A DNA stretch of 64,000 nucleotides from Pedobacter yonginensis (GCF_003173595.1 NZ_QGNZ01000001.1:806001-870000); one strand, 5' to 3'. Shown: positions 35,193-45,034, counted from the first letter of the stretch. The notes: a model not told the origin generated them from the letters alone. Translations and numbers: made by a program.

Positions 35193-36098
35193 ATGAAATT
35201 TGAAGTTACAATTTTGGGAAGTAGTTCTGCAACACCGGTTTTCAATCGAAATCCCACGGCTCAGCTATTAAATTGTAATGAAAAGTTTTATTTAATTGAT
35301 TGTGGTGAGGGTACACAGCAACAATTGATTCGCTTCAATTTAAAATCGGCCCGGATTGATTACATCTTTATCAGTCATTTACATGGAGATCATTACTTTG
35401 GATTAATTGGTTTGCTTTCTAGTTTGCACCTCAATGGGCGCATTAAACCGATGCAAATTTTTGGTCCGGCGGCCTTGTTGGAAATCTTGGAAATTCAATT
35501 TAAACATTCCGATACAACTTTACGATATCCTCTCGAGTTTTTTCCTATTGATCCAACCGCATCCACTCAAATTTTTGAAAATAGCGATTTGATTGTGAAG
35601 ACCATTATTTTAAATCACAGAATTCCCTGTACGGGCTTCATTTTTGAACAGAAGCAAAGACAGCGTAAACTAATCAAAGATAAAGCAGAAGAGGTGCCAA
35701 TGGCATATTACACGGTGCTAAAGAAAGGATTGAACGTAGAATTGCCTAATGGTGATATTTTGTTGAGTGAGGATTACACAACACCGGCAGATCCGCCAAG
35801 AAGTTATGCCTATTGTTCTGACACTTTATTAGACGAACGATATTTTCCGATGATTAAAAATTGCGATACCTTGTATCACGAAGCCACTTTTATGCACGAA
35901 CTTTTGGATCGGGCAAACGAGACACATCATACAACGGCCTTACAAGCAGGTGAGGTGGCCAAAATTAATCACGTAAAGAAATTGATCATTGGACACTTTT
36001 CATCCCGTTATAAAACATTACAGATGCTGTTAGAAGAGGCTCAATCGGTTTTTGAAAATACGGAATTGGCTATTGAGGGCAAAACCTATCCACTTTAA
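35193..36098 (+). CDS. rnz: Ribonuclease Z (tRNA 3'-endonuclease)
   Basis: 301 residues, metallo-beta-lactamase fold. FISHLHGDHYFGLIGLL near 58-75 is the HxHxDH zinc motif; YCSDTLLDERYFP near 210, the YHEATFMHE near 229 and IIGHFSSRY near 271 complete the metal site, and the PPRSYAYCSD segment is typical of RNase Z. It trims tRNA precursors at the 3' side. It starts 13 bases after the STAS terminator. Confidence 0.95.
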   Translation: MKFEVTILGSSSATPVFNRNPTAQLLNCNEKFYLIDCGEGTQQQLIRFNLKSARIDYIFISHLHGDHYFGLIGLLSSLHLNGRIKPMQIFGPAALLEILEIQFKHSDTTLRYPLEFFPIDPTASTQIFENSDLIVKTIILNHRIPCTGFIFEQKQRQRKLIKDKAEEVPMAYYTVLKKGLNVELPNGDILLSEDYTTPADPPRSYAYCSDTLLDERYFPMIKNCDTLYHEATFMHELLDRANETHHTTALQAGEVAKINHVKKLIIGHFSSRYKTLQMLLEEAQSVFENTELAIEGKTYPL

Positions 36099-36126
36099 AT
36101 CTGATTTCAAAAAAATTGAATCATAA

Positions 36127-36156
36127 AAAAAGGCTTTCAGATTTGAAAGCCTTTTC
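36127..36156. terminator. Bidirectional terminator between rnz and mlaD
   Basis: AAAAGGCTTTC (36128-36138), loop AGATTT, GAAAGCCTTTT (36145-36155), flanked by A and T tracts, between convergent genes. Confidence 0.9.
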
Positions 36157-36175
36157 TATTTTAAGATAGCCTAAA

Positions 36176-37129
36176 CTATTTATCCGTTTTATTGCCTCCA
36201 CCAAATACAGAGAAGTGTACGTAGCGTTTTGGATTTGCTTTTAAATCAATCATTAATGCATCAAGATTTTTAGAAGCACTATTCAAGTTATCGTACATCT
36301 TGGTATCGTTTAACAAAAGACCTAAGCTGCCTTTACCATCCTTAATACCTGAGATAACGCTTTGTAAATCAGCGATAGCGTTATTTGCATTATCTAGCGT
36401 TTGCTTAAAGTTAGCCGCTGCAAATTTGTCGGTAACGGTATTGATGTTGGTTAAAATATCGCTGATTTTTTTGTTGTTATTGTTTAGGTTGGCTGTAATG
36501 CCTTCAACATTTTTGAAAATAGCTTCTATACGAGCACTCTCAGAACCAACTAATCCATCTACTTTTTTAGAGGTGGTTTCTAATGAAGCTAAAGTTCCCG
36601 CAATACTACTGAAGCTTTTATCTACATTCTTTTGGAAATTAGGGTTTAAGATAGAATTCACACTGCTTAAAATGGAATCCATTTTACCAATAATCAGCTC
36701 TGCTTTTTTCTGTACCGGCTGAACTTGTTCCATTAAACCTTTCTCAACATTGGCATTCAACAAAAAGCCATCTTCAGCCATTTTTTTAGAGTTTCCTAAA
36801 GACATTACAATCGCTTTGCTACCAAGTAAATCAGTGCCTTCTAAACGGGCAATACTATTTTCTGGAATTTCATACTTGCTGTTAATGCTTAACGTAGCTA
36901 AGATTGTTCCACCTGGCTCTAATTGTAATTTTGCTACACGACCAATCTGGTATCCGTTAATCAAGATTGGTTTTGAAACTGTTAAACCATCAACCCTCGT
37001 ATATCTTGCAAATAAGTTTGTTTCGTTAGAAAAAATTGAGTTGCCTTTTAAAAAGTTGTATCCAATAATTAATAAAGCTATTGCAAATGCGGCTAATATA
37101 CCTACTTTAGTTTCGTTCTTAATTTTCAT
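36176..37129 (-). CDS. MlaD/MCE-domain lipid transport protein
   Basis: 317 residues. One N-terminal membrane anchor (about 9-29, VGILAAFAIALLIIGYNFL) is followed by the MCE domain (about 38-115, LFARYTRVDGLTVSKPILINGYQIGRVAKLQL) and a long helical C-terminal part of about 190 residues. In Bacteroidota this replaces the E. coli MlaD hexamer subunit of the phospholipid-trafficking ABC system. The partner permease and ATPase genes are not in the window. It follows two amidase genes with a 179-base gap. Confidence 0.9.
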   Translation of the reverse strand: MKIKNETKVGILAAFAIALLIIGYNFLKGNSIFSNETNLFARYTRVDGLTVSKPILINGYQIGRVAKLQLEPGGTILATLSINSKYEIPENSIARLEGTDLLGSKAIVMSLGNSKKMAEDGFLLNANVEKGLMEQVQPVQKKAELIIGKMDSILSSVNSILNPNFQKNVDKSFSSIAGTLASLETTSKKVDGLVGSESARIEAIFKNVEGITANLNNNNKKISDILTNINTVTDKFAAANFKQTLDNANNAIADLQSVISGIKDGKGSLGLLLNDTKMYDNLNSASKNLDALMIDLKANPKRYVHFSVFGGGNKTDK

Positions 37130-37308
37130 GAGTGTTTCTATTTAATGGCTCAAGCAGTAAATTTAGTTGTTTATTGCTTGCCAGAGCGTAATTGTTGTTG
37201 CTGATGTTTAAATATGTAATTGTAATTACAAAGAGTAACACCAATTGTTTGGTTGTTTATAATGTTTTATGACTTATAAATAAAAAAGTTTATCATTTAT
37301 AATGCCAA

Positions 37309-38088
37309 CTATTTAACTTCTATATTTTTTTTATAAGCTTTTATTGCCGCAAAAATGGCATCAACTATTTCTCCTTGTCCTTTATCGGAATTGATGTATT
37401 TTTCTTCTTCAGTATTCGATATGAAGCCAACTTCGGTTAAAACAGCCGGCATTCCACATCTTTGCAAAACCAAAACCCCTTGTTCCTTAACGCCGCGATT
37501 AAATCTTTTATCTCTTTCTACGTAGCTGTTTTGGATTAATTTTGCAAATTTAATGCTTTTATCTCTAAAGGTGTTTTTTAATAAAGATAAAAGAATAAAT
37601 GTACTTGGATTGGATGGATCGTAACCATCATATTTGCTTTTGTAATTCTTCTCCAATTTAATATCGGCATTTTCACGAATCGCGGCATCTTGCTCTTTTA
37701 AACGATTTGATCCTGCAACCAAGGTTTCTACACCCTTTATGCCCTTGTTTCCTGGAGGCATTGAATTGCAATGAATAGAAATAAATAAATCAGCATTTGC
37801 GTCGTTTGCAATTTCTGCACGCCTGTACAAATCAACATCTACATCTTTGGTACGGGTGTAAATAATTTTAATGTCGGGCATCTCATTCTTTAGTTTTTCA
37901 CCCAATTTGAGCGCAACTTTTAAAGAAATGTTTTTTTCGGTTGAGAAACTGCCAGATGCACCAGGCTTTCTACCGCCATGACCTGCATCTATTACAATTG
38001 TCTTGATCTTGTATCCTTGTGCGAAAGAATCAATTGATGAGCATATTAATACGAGTGATAAAACAACTAATAGATTTTTAATCTTCAT
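37309..38088 (-). CDS. N-acetylmuramoyl-L-alanine amidase, Amidase_3 (paralogue 2)
   Basis: 259 residues with a signal peptide (about 1-23, ending SFAQ). The Amidase_3 zinc site is visible as VIDAGHGGRKPGASG near 32-46 (His), the Glu in STEKNISLKVALKLGEKL near 50, and FISIHCNSMPPGN near 105 (His); VLTEVGFISNTEEE near 217 supplies the catalytic Glu. It cleaves the peptide from murein in the periplasm. It is a tandem paralogue of the preceding gene (10-base gap). Confidence 0.92.
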   Translation of the reverse strand: MKIKNLLVVLSLVLICSSIDSFAQGYKIKTIVIDAGHGGRKPGASGSFSTEKNISLKVALKLGEKLKNEMPDIKIIYTRTKDVDVDLYRRAEIANDANADLFISIHCNSMPPGNKGIKGVETLVAGSNRLKEQDAAIRENADIKLEKNYKSKYDGYDPSNPSTFILLSLLKNTFRDKSIKFAKLIQNSYVERDKRFNRGVKEQGVLVLQRCGMPAVLTEVGFISNTEEEKYINSDKGQGEIVDAIFAAIKAYKKNIEVK

Positions 38089-38098
38089 TTAAGGATAT

Positions 38099-39007
38099 TT
38101 AGAACGATGTTTCTGCTATGCGTTTATAATTTTTAATGGCTTTTATAAAACCATTTACAATTTCATTTTGGCCTTCTTCAGAATTCATATAGTCTTCATC
38201 CTCCGGATTACTCACAAAACCAATTTCAGTTAAAACTGCTGGCATGGCAGCTCTGGCTAAAACGGCCAAGCTTTTTTCCTGCACACCACGATTGATTCGA
38301 CCCGCATTAACATATTCTTGTTGAAGCATAGAAGCGAACTTCAAACTTCTTTCGCGGTTGGTTTGCTTCATCAAAGATAACATGATGTCGTTTTCTGGCG
38401 TGTTGGCAATAAAGCCTTCGTAGTTTTTTTGATAGTTATCCTCTAAGAACATGGCTGCATTCTCCCTTTTGATTACTTCATCTTGCTCACCTAAACGGCC
38501 CGTACCCGAAACGAAAGTCTCTGTACCACGGGTTGATGTACTCTTAGAGGTTACCGTACGATAAACAGGAACCTTCTTGCCTCTAACTTTTTTATAATAA
38601 TCTACCACTCTTGATACACGAACAGGCATGTCATTTAGGTGAATGGAGATGAATAAATCCGCTTTAGCGTTGTTTGCAATGTTGATCCGCTCGTATAAGG
38701 GAATAAATACATCCGTTTGTCGGGTATAGATAATTTTAATGTCTTTGATACTATCCTGTAATGCCTTACCTAAGTTAAGCGCGGTTTTCAATGCCACATC
38801 TTTTTCTTTAGAATAAACGCCGTGGGTGGCGCCATCTTTACCGCCATGGCCAGCGTCAATTACAATTGTTTTAATTTTATATTCTTGTGCAACGGCTTGA
38901 TTATCAATTGTATTGACTAATACAAAACAAATAATAAATGTTAAAATGGTTTTAAGATACATCAATGCTATATTTTTCACTAATTTTGAACGTTTTTGAT
39001 TAAACAT
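38099..39007 (-). CDS. N-acetylmuramoyl-L-alanine amidase, Amidase_3 (paralogue 1)
   Basis: 302 residues from ATG at 39005-39007. After a signal/anchor (about 15-40) come VIDAGHGGKDGATHG, KEKDVALKTALNLGKAL, FISIHLNDMPV and VLTEIGFVSNPEDE, the same zinc and catalytic residues as its neighbour. It has an insert of about 30 basic residues near 145-175 (YYKKVRGKKVPVYRTVTSK) missing from the second copy. A TATTTTTG element (minus strand, 39013-39020) lies just upstream, so an in-frame TTG at 39028 is rejected. lptD diverges 29 bases away. Confidence 0.9.
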   Translation of the reverse strand: MFNQKRSKLVKNIALMYLKTILTFIICFVLVNTIDNQAVAQEYKIKTIVIDAGHGGKDGATHGVYSKEKDVALKTALNLGKALQDSIKDIKIIYTRQTDVFIPLYERINIANNAKADLFISIHLNDMPVRVSRVVDYYKKVRGKKVPVYRTVTSKSTSTRGTETFVSGTGRLGEQDEVIKRENAAMFLEDNYQKNYEGFIANTPENDIMLSLMKQTNRERSLKFASMLQQEYVNAGRINRGVQEKSLAVLARAAMPAVLTEIGFVSNPEDEDYMNSEEGQNEIVNGFIKAIKNYKRIAETSF

Positions 39008-39012
39008 TTGTG

Positions 39013-39020
39013 CAAAAATA
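39013..39020 (-). promoter_or_regulatory. -7 element of the amidase-mlaD transcript
   Basis: TATTTTTG on the minus strand is an exact TAnnTTTG, 5 bases from the chosen ATG. No good -33 TTG is seen at the usual distance, so support is partial. Confidence 0.4.
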
Positions 39021-39036
39021 ACATTCAAATACGAAT

Positions 39037-41697
39037 TTGAAACTTCTTAAGAGCTCTATTTTACTAATTTCTGTCATTTTATTAACACTTGCTGTTGGTA
39101 AAGCTAACGCATTTTCTCATTTTTCATTGCAACAAATCGTTCAGCAAGACACTTCAAAAAAAGATACGACCAAAAAAGTCACCAAAAATACCAGCGATCT
39201 CGATCAAAAAGTTGAATATAAAGCAGAAGATTCTGTAAAGTTCAGCAAAGACAAGAGCATTGTTTATATGTATGGAAATGCTCGTGTTGTTTACGGAGAT
39301 TTTGAGCTGGATGCAGCATATATCAAATACGATAAAAAAAACAATACCATTTTTGCGAGTGGTTATACCGATCCAAAAACGAAACGGTATTTAGGAAGAC
39401 CGATTTTTAAATCGGGAGCGGAAGGCACTGCAATTGCCGACTCGCTTTATTACAATTCTGAAACAACCAGAGCTAAGGTTTTTGGCGTTTTCTCCGAACA
39501 GGAGGGTGGTTTCTTTTCTGGTGGACAAAGCAAGAAACAGATAGACGATGAATTGCACGTTAAAAATGTAATGTACAGCACTTGTAATTTGCCCCATCCA
39601 CATTTTGGTTTGATGATATCCAAAGGTGTTGTTACTGAGAAACAGATTGTTACCGGGCCTGTTTACATGGTTATTGAAGACATACCAACTCCTTTCGCTT
39701 TACCCTTTGCCTTTTTCCCGAAACCAAATAAACGAACTTCTGGTTTGATCTTACCTACACCAGGTGAGGATGCAACCCGTGGTTTCTTCTTGCAAAACGG
39801 AGGTTACTATTTAGGTTTAAATGATTATTGGGACGCCAAATTTTTGGGAACGATTTATACCAACGGATCATATGAAACAAGTTTATTAAGCAACTATATT
39901 AAGCGATATAAGTACAATGGAAATATAAACTTCAATTATTCGAGTACAAAAAATGGCTTGGAGGGAACGGAAGCTTTCAGAAATCCGGCTAAGGTATTCC
40001 ATTTAACTTGGTCGCATAGCCAAAATGCAAATGCTAAACCTGGTACTACCTTCAGTGCAAGTGTAAATTTGGGATCTAGTACATATTATACGGCTACTGC
40101 TGCGAACGCAAGTTATGATCAGCGTGCAATTGCGAATAACACCATGAGCAGTAGCATTAGTTACGCAAAAGCCTATCCAAATGGTATGAATTACTCGTTA
40201 AGTTTAGGGAGCGATCAAACCCTAAGTACCAAAGATATATCCGTACGTTTACCGCAAGCTACATTTAACGTGCCTACTTTCAGTCCTTTCGATTCTAAAA
40301 CCAGAACGGGAGAACAGAAATGGTATCAGAAAATTACAATCGGTTATGGGTTGCAAGGAAATAACAGCATTAGCACTAAAGATAGTTTACTCTTCCAAAA
40401 CGATGGTTTAAAGAGATTAAAAACAGGATTTTCGCATACCATTCCGGTAAGTATGTCTTTTACGGCACTGAAATACTTAAACTTTAGTTTAGGGGGTACA
40501 TATAATGAGGTTTGGAACTTTCAAACCACCAGAAATCGATACACTTCCTTTGCAGATGGAAGTTACACTTACAGAACAGATACCATTAGCGGATTCAAGA
40601 GGGCAGGTAGTTACAATTTATCTACAAGCATGTCGACCAAAATTTATGGCAAAAAAGAATTCAAAAATTTAGGAAATATCAAAGCTTTAAGACATGTGAT
40701 GACACCAAATGTGTCGTTCAATTACTCACCTGATTTTACTAAAGCAGGAAGTGGACCATATTTAGCAGCAATTGATCAAAATGGAAGAACAATTAAGGAT
40801 ACATTCGGGCAGGACCTAAGATATTCAATCTTAGAAAATAGTGCTTTTCCGGGTTCATTCTCGGCTAGGTCAGCATCTATTGGGTTTGGCTTGGATAACA
40901 CGGTAGAGCTAAAAGTCAAATCCAGTAAGGATACAACTGGAACGGGCGAGCGCAAAATCCCAATCATTCAAGGCTTAACCATTAGCGGATCATATAACTT
41001 TTTAGCGACTAGAAACAAGCTTTCAACGCTTGGTTTTAGTGGTCGTTCTCAATTCACAGATAAGCTTGGGATTAATTATAACGGAACGTTGGATCCTTAT
41101 GCATTAGACTCTCAATTGGATACGGCATCTGGATTAAGGTCGTTTGTAAGAAGTGATGTGTTTACTTGGCGCCGAGGCGGGAGACTGCCTCGTTTAACCT
41201 CTATCGGCTTTTCATTCGATTACAGTTTAAACCCTGAAGCATTAAAGAAAAAGAATGAAGCCAATGATAAATTGGATGCAGCCTCAAAGAAAAATGGACT
41301 AACAGATATTCAGTCTGAACAGTTGGCCGCAATTAGTCGCGATCCAAATGCATTTGTGGATTTTAACATCCCTTGGAATTTTTCATTTTCTTACAGTTTT
41401 CAATACACCAACGATCTGGGTATCAGTAGAGTGAGCAATACTTTAAACTTTAATGGTGATGTAAACTTAACACCAAAGTGGAAAGTCACTTTTAACTCTG
41501 GCTACGACTTTGAAAACAATGGACTTACGCCGATGAATATTGGTATATACCGTGATTTGCATTGTTGGGACATGAGCATTAACTGGGTTCCGTATGGTGC
41601 TTATAGAAGTTATTCCGTAACGATTAAAGTTAAAGCCTCAATTCTTCAAGATTTGAAGTTGAGCAAGCGTCAAGGTTTTTACAACACATACCAATAA
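39037..41697 (+). CDS. lptD: LPS-assembly outer-membrane protein LptD (Bacteroidota form)
   Basis: 886 residues. A signal peptide precedes an OstA/LptA-like beta-jellyroll segment (about 65-150, VKFSKDKSIVYMYGNARVVYGDFELDAAYIKYD), then cysteine-bearing STCNLPHPHFGL near 181 and PFAFFPKPNKRTSGLILPTPGED near 225-250, then a large beta barrel. It inserts lipopolysaccharide in the outer leaflet. The start is TTG (39037-39039), 29 bases from the divergent amidase. cinA begins 4 bases after the stop. Confidence 0.88.
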   Translation: MKLLKSSILLISVILLTLAVGKANAFSHFSLQQIVQQDTSKKDTTKKVTKNTSDLDQKVEYKAEDSVKFSKDKSIVYMYGNARVVYGDFELDAAYIKYDKKNNTIFASGYTDPKTKRYLGRPIFKSGAEGTAIADSLYYNSETTRAKVFGVFSEQEGGFFSGGQSKKQIDDELHVKNVMYSTCNLPHPHFGLMISKGVVTEKQIVTGPVYMVIEDIPTPFALPFAFFPKPNKRTSGLILPTPGEDATRGFFLQNGGYYLGLNDYWDAKFLGTIYTNGSYETSLLSNYIKRYKYNGNINFNYSSTKNGLEGTEAFRNPAKVFHLTWSHSQNANAKPGTTFSASVNLGSSTYYTATAANASYDQRAIANNTMSSSISYAKAYPNGMNYSLSLGSDQTLSTKDISVRLPQATFNVPTFSPFDSKTRTGEQKWYQKITIGYGLQGNNSISTKDSLLFQNDGLKRLKTGFSHTIPVSMSFTALKYLNFSLGGTYNEVWNFQTTRNRYTSFADGSYTYRTDTISGFKRAGSYNLSTSMSTKIYGKKEFKNLGNIKALRHVMTPNVSFNYSPDFTKAGSGPYLAAIDQNGRTIKDTFGQDLRYSILENSAFPGSFSARSASIGFGLDNTVELKVKSSKDTTGTGERKIPIIQGLTISGSYNFLATRNKLSTLGFSGRSQFTDKLGINYNGTLDPYALDSQLDTASGLRSFVRSDVFTWRRGGRLPRLTSIGFSFDYSLNPEALKKKNEANDKLDAASKKNGLTDIQSEQLAAISRDPNAFVDFNIPWNFSFSYSFQYTNDLGISRVSNTLNFNGDVNLTPKWKVTFNSGYDFENNGLTPMNIGIYRDLHCWDMSINWVPYGAYRSYSVTIKVKASILQDLKLSKRQGFYNTYQ

Positions 41698-41701
41698 ACA
41701 T

Positions 41702-42943
41702 ATGTTAGCCGAAATTATAACCATTGGTGATGAAATTCTCATCGGCCAAATTGTTGATACAAACTCAGCCTGGATGGCTAAACAACTCAATTTAATTGGT
41801 GTTTCAGTAAAACAAATTACTTCCGTTTCTGATGATGAACAACACATTATAGAAGCCTTAGAAGCAGCAGAAAAACGCGCTGATATCATCTTAATAACGG
41901 GTGGTTTAGGCCCAACAAAAGATGATATCACGAAAAAGACGCTTGCCAAATATTTCAACATGGGTTTTAGAAGGGATGAAGGGGCATTGGATATGGTACG
42001 TCAAATTTTCAAAAAGTTCAATAGACCTTTACTTGATATTAACCTTCAGCAAGCAGACGTGCCAGATGGTTGCCAAGTTATTGTAAACAAAAACGGAACC
42101 GCTCCGTGTATGTGGTTTGAGCAAAGGGGAAAGATTTTTGTGTCGATGCCAGGCGTTCCTTATGAAATGATGTATTTAATGGATGATGAAGTTCTACCAA
42201 AAATTACAAGTCGTTTCCAATTGCCTTCAATTGTACATAAAACCATTTTAACCGCCAATATTGGCGAATCTTTTCTGGCAAAGGAAATTGAACACATAGA
42301 GGATTGTTTGCCAGCCCATATTAAATTGGCTTACCTGCCCAAACTGGGTCAAGTACGTTTACGTTTATCGGCAAAAGGGAATGATGAGGCAAAGCTTAAA
42401 GCAGAAGTAAATGATTTTGCCCAGCAAATTATAGATCAGGTAGGTAAATATGTTGTTATAGATGAAGATATTCCTTTAGAAAAGGCAATTATCAACATTA
42501 TGAAAGAGAAAGGCTTAACACTTTCTACCGCGGAGAGTTGCACGGGTGGCTATATTGCCCACTTGATTACCCAGCATCCAGGATGCTCCTCAGTTTATTG
42601 GGGTGGCGCAGTAGCCTATGCATACGAGCTTAAAGAATCTGTTTTGGGCGTAAAAGAAAGTACGCTAACCACATTCGGTGCAGTAAGTGAACAAACCGTT
42701 ACAGAAATGGCCGAGGGTGCTTTAAAGAACTTTGGAACCGATTATTCAATTGCGGTAAGTGGAATTGCAGGGCCAGATGGCGGTACAGAAGATAAGCCTG
42801 TAGGTACCGTTTGGATTGCAGTTTCGAGCAAAAAGAAAACCGTTGCTAAAGTGTTTAATTTCAGCAACAAACGCATTCAAAATATAGAACGTTCAGCCGC
42901 TTCGGCCTTGATGATGCTATTAAATATACTTAAAGAAGCATAG
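41702..42943 (+). CDS. cinA: CinA family protein, nicotinamide-nucleotide amidase
   Basis: 413 residues with both domains. The N-terminal MoCF-like domain starts AEIITIGDEILIGQIVDTNSAWMAKQL and holds TGGLGPTKDDITK near 66; the C-terminal amidase domain (about 255-413) has LSTAESCTGGYIAHLIT near 277 and GIAGPDGGTEDKPVGTVW near 354. It deamidates NMN in pyridine-nucleotide recycling. It is tightly coupled to lptD (4-base gap). Confidence 0.95.
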   Translation: MLAEIITIGDEILIGQIVDTNSAWMAKQLNLIGVSVKQITSVSDDEQHIIEALEAAEKRADIILITGGLGPTKDDITKKTLAKYFNMGFRRDEGALDMVRQIFKKFNRPLLDINLQQADVPDGCQVIVNKNGTAPCMWFEQRGKIFVSMPGVPYEMMYLMDDEVLPKITSRFQLPSIVHKTILTANIGESFLAKEIEHIEDCLPAHIKLAYLPKLGQVRLRLSAKGNDEAKLKAEVNDFAQQIIDQVGKYVVIDEDIPLEKAIINIMKEKGLTLSTAESCTGGYIAHLITQHPGCSSVYWGGAVAYAYELKESVLGVKESTLTTFGAVSEQTVTEMAEGALKNFGTDYSIAVSGIAGPDGGTEDKPVGTVWIAVSSKKKTVAKVFNFSNKRIQNIERSAASALMMLLNILKEA

Positions 42944-42961
42944 CGGAAAGAATAAAAACTG

Positions 42962-42969
42962 TATTTTTG
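42962..42969 (+). promoter_or_regulatory. -7 element upstream of the E2 gene
   Basis: TATTTTTG matches TAnnTTTG exactly, 33 bases before the ATG at 43003. The -33 position lacks a clear TTG. Confidence 0.45.
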
Positions 42970-43002
42970 CACCACTACCAATATAATATACTGTGATTTA
43001 AT

Positions 43003-44349
43003 ATGGCTCAATACGAATTATTGTTACCAAAAATGGGTGAAAGTGTTGCAGAAGCAACCATAATAAAGTGGGTAAAGCAGCCTGGAGATTCCATTGATTT
43101 AGATGATACCATTTTAGAAATTGCGACTGATAAAGTAGATTCTGAAGTTCCATCACCAGTGGCAGGTAAACTAATCAAACAACTTTTTGCTGCCGATGAA
43201 GTTGCACAGGTTGGTGATGTAATCGCAATCATTGAGACTGGAGGGGATGAAAATCCGAAGGTGGAGGAACCAGCTGCCGCAACGGTTGTGGAAAATACAA
43301 CTGAAACAATACCAGGAATAGACCAATTGCCTGTTGAGGAAAAAAATGACGCCACAAATAGCGCTTCTACCGATCGTTTTTATTCACCCTTGGTAAAGAG
43401 TATCGCCGCACAAGAAAATATTTCATTACAAGAACTAGATTCAATTAAGGGATCTGGGGCAGATGGAAGGCTAAACAAAGATGATTTGTTAAATTACATC
43501 AACAGTAAAAATGGTGAAAAAGCATCAAGTCAAACGGTTGTTACGCCGCCAACGCCTGTAATTGAGCAGTCTGAAAATAAAGTTTCAACACCACAAGCAT
43601 CATCAGTTCCAAATAAAACATCTACAACAAGTGTAAGTGGTGGCGATGAGATTATTGAAATGGATAGGATGCGTAAACTGATTGCCGACCATATGGTAAT
43701 GAGTAAAACCACTTCTCCGCACGTAACTTCCTTCGTTGAAGCAGACGTTACCAATATGGTACTGTGGCGAAATAAAGTTAAAAACAGCTTTGAAAAAAGG
43801 GAGAACGAGAAAATAACTTTCACACCAATTTTTGTTGAAGCTGTTGCTAAAGCAATTAAAGATTTTCCAATGATTAACGTTTCTGTAAATGGAACGCAGA
43901 TTATTAAAAAACGTGATATTAACATTGGAATGGCGGCTGCTTTGCCAAGTGGTAACCTAATCGTTCCTGTTATCAGAAATGCCGATCAACTTAACTTAGT
44001 GGGCTTAACAAAAGCGGTAAACGACCTAGCAAATAGGGCTAGAATTTCTAAACTAAAACCCGATGAAACCCAAGGTGGTACATTCACTTTAACTAATGTG
44101 GGCTCCTTTGGTAATGTAATGGGAACGCCTATTATAAACCAGCCTCAGGTGGCCATTTTGGCTGTTGGAGCAATTAAAAAGAAGCCAGCTGTTTTAGAAA
44201 CCGAACATGGTGATGTGATTGCCATCCGTCACATGATGTTTCTATCACTTTCTTACGACCATAGAGTAGTTGATGGATCGCTAGGTGGAATGTTTGTACG
44301 TAGAGTAGCAGATTATCTGGAAAACTGGGATTTTAACAGAGAAATTTAA
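43003..44349 (+). CDS. 2-oxo acid dehydrogenase E2 component (dihydrolipoyl acyltransferase)
   Basis: 448 residues. A lipoyl domain (about 1-78) has the lipoylated lysine in EIATDKVDSEVPSP near 43; an E3-binding domain (about 126-165, FYSPLVKSIAAQENISLQEL and GSGADGRLNKDDL) follows a linker; the catalytic core (about 215-448) ends in the active-site SLSYDHRVVDGSLGG near 425. It may belong to the branched-chain, pyruvate or 2-oxoglutarate complex; the layout favours a branched-chain or pyruvate E2. E1 and E3 genes are not adjacent. Confidence 0.93.
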   Translation: MAQYELLLPKMGESVAEATIIKWVKQPGDSIDLDDTILEIATDKVDSEVPSPVAGKLIKQLFAADEVAQVGDVIAIIETGGDENPKVEEPAAATVVENTTETIPGIDQLPVEEKNDATNSASTDRFYSPLVKSIAAQENISLQELDSIKGSGADGRLNKDDLLNYINSKNGEKASSQTVVTPPTPVIEQSENKVSTPQASSVPNKTSTTSVSGGDEIIEMDRMRKLIADHMVMSKTTSPHVTSFVEADVTNMVLWRNKVKNSFEKRENEKITFTPIFVEAVAKAIKDFPMINVSVNGTQIIKKRDINIGMAAALPSGNLIVPVIRNADQLNLVGLTKAVNDLANRARISKLKPDETQGGTFTLTNVGSFGNVMGTPIINQPQVAILAVGAIKKKPAVLETEHGDVIAIRHMMFLSLSYDHRVVDGSLGGMFVRRVADYLENWDFNREI

Positions 44350-44419
44350 TCCCTTAAAGGCTGAAATGCATGAGCTTAAATGAGCCAGCAATTAAAATTT
44401 ATCAATTGAATTAGTGAAC

Positions 44420-45034
44420 ATGTTAAAATCGATTTTAAATTCTATAGTTAGTGATAATATATTGCACGCCAAATGGTTAAACACACTTTCCTATATGGAA
44501 AATGCAGGTGCAAAAAAAATATCAGCATCAGAACATAAAGAAAATGTGAACCTCATTGTGCTGAAGCATGCCGCTGAAGAACATAGACATGCCTACTATC
44601 TAAAAAAGCAAATTGCTAAAGTTGATGAAATAAACTGTAAGACTTATACAAATTCTGAATTGCTTTCGCCAAATAACACTAAATACTATTTGCATGCTTT
44701 AGATATTGCAGTTTGTAGATATTTGAAAGCAAAATTTAAGTTAGATGGCTATGATTTGAAGTTCGCGGCATATCTTTTCGTTACCTATGCGATTGAGGTT
44801 CGTGCAGATGAGCTCTACCCAATTTATCAATCTGTTTTAGATGATGCAAAAAGCAAAGTCAATGTGAAATCTATCATTTTGGAAGAGGAAGGCCACTTAG
44901 AAGAAATGATGAACCAATTGGTTAATTTTTCAGAAGATTGGGAAAACCATGCGGCTGAGGTAATTAAAATAGAGCAGTCGTTATTTGACAATTGGGTGGG
45001 CGCGTTAAATGAAGAATTGTTGATTGGCGCGTAA
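44420..45034 (+). CDS. Ferritin-like di-iron-type protein, unknown function
   Basis: 204 residues from ATG at 44420 (a GTG two codons earlier is possible). It is wholly helical with two E-x-x-H motifs: Glu54-His-Arg-His57 in LKHAAEEHRHAYYLKKQ and Glu156-Glu-Gly-His159 in LEEEGHLEEM, plus Glu126 and Glu131 in YAIEVRADELYP. This spacing fits a four-helix ferritin-like bundle binding two metals. I do not know a named family. It follows the E2 gene by 70 bases. Confidence 0.72.
   Translation: MLKSILNSIVSDNILHAKWLNTLSYMENAGAKKISASEHKENVNLIVLKHAAEEHRHAYYLKKQIAKVDEINCKTYTNSELLSPNNTKYYLHALDIAVCRYLKAKFKLDGYDLKFAAYLFVTYAIEVRADELYPIYQSVLDDAKSKVNVKSIILEEEGHLEEMMNQLVNFSEDWENHAAEVIKIEQSLFDNWVGALNEELLIGA

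Noticed and set aside
39008..39028. A TTG start adding 7 residues to amidase 1
   Set aside because: It would place the start inside or before a TATTTTTG promoter box; ATG at 39007 is preferred.
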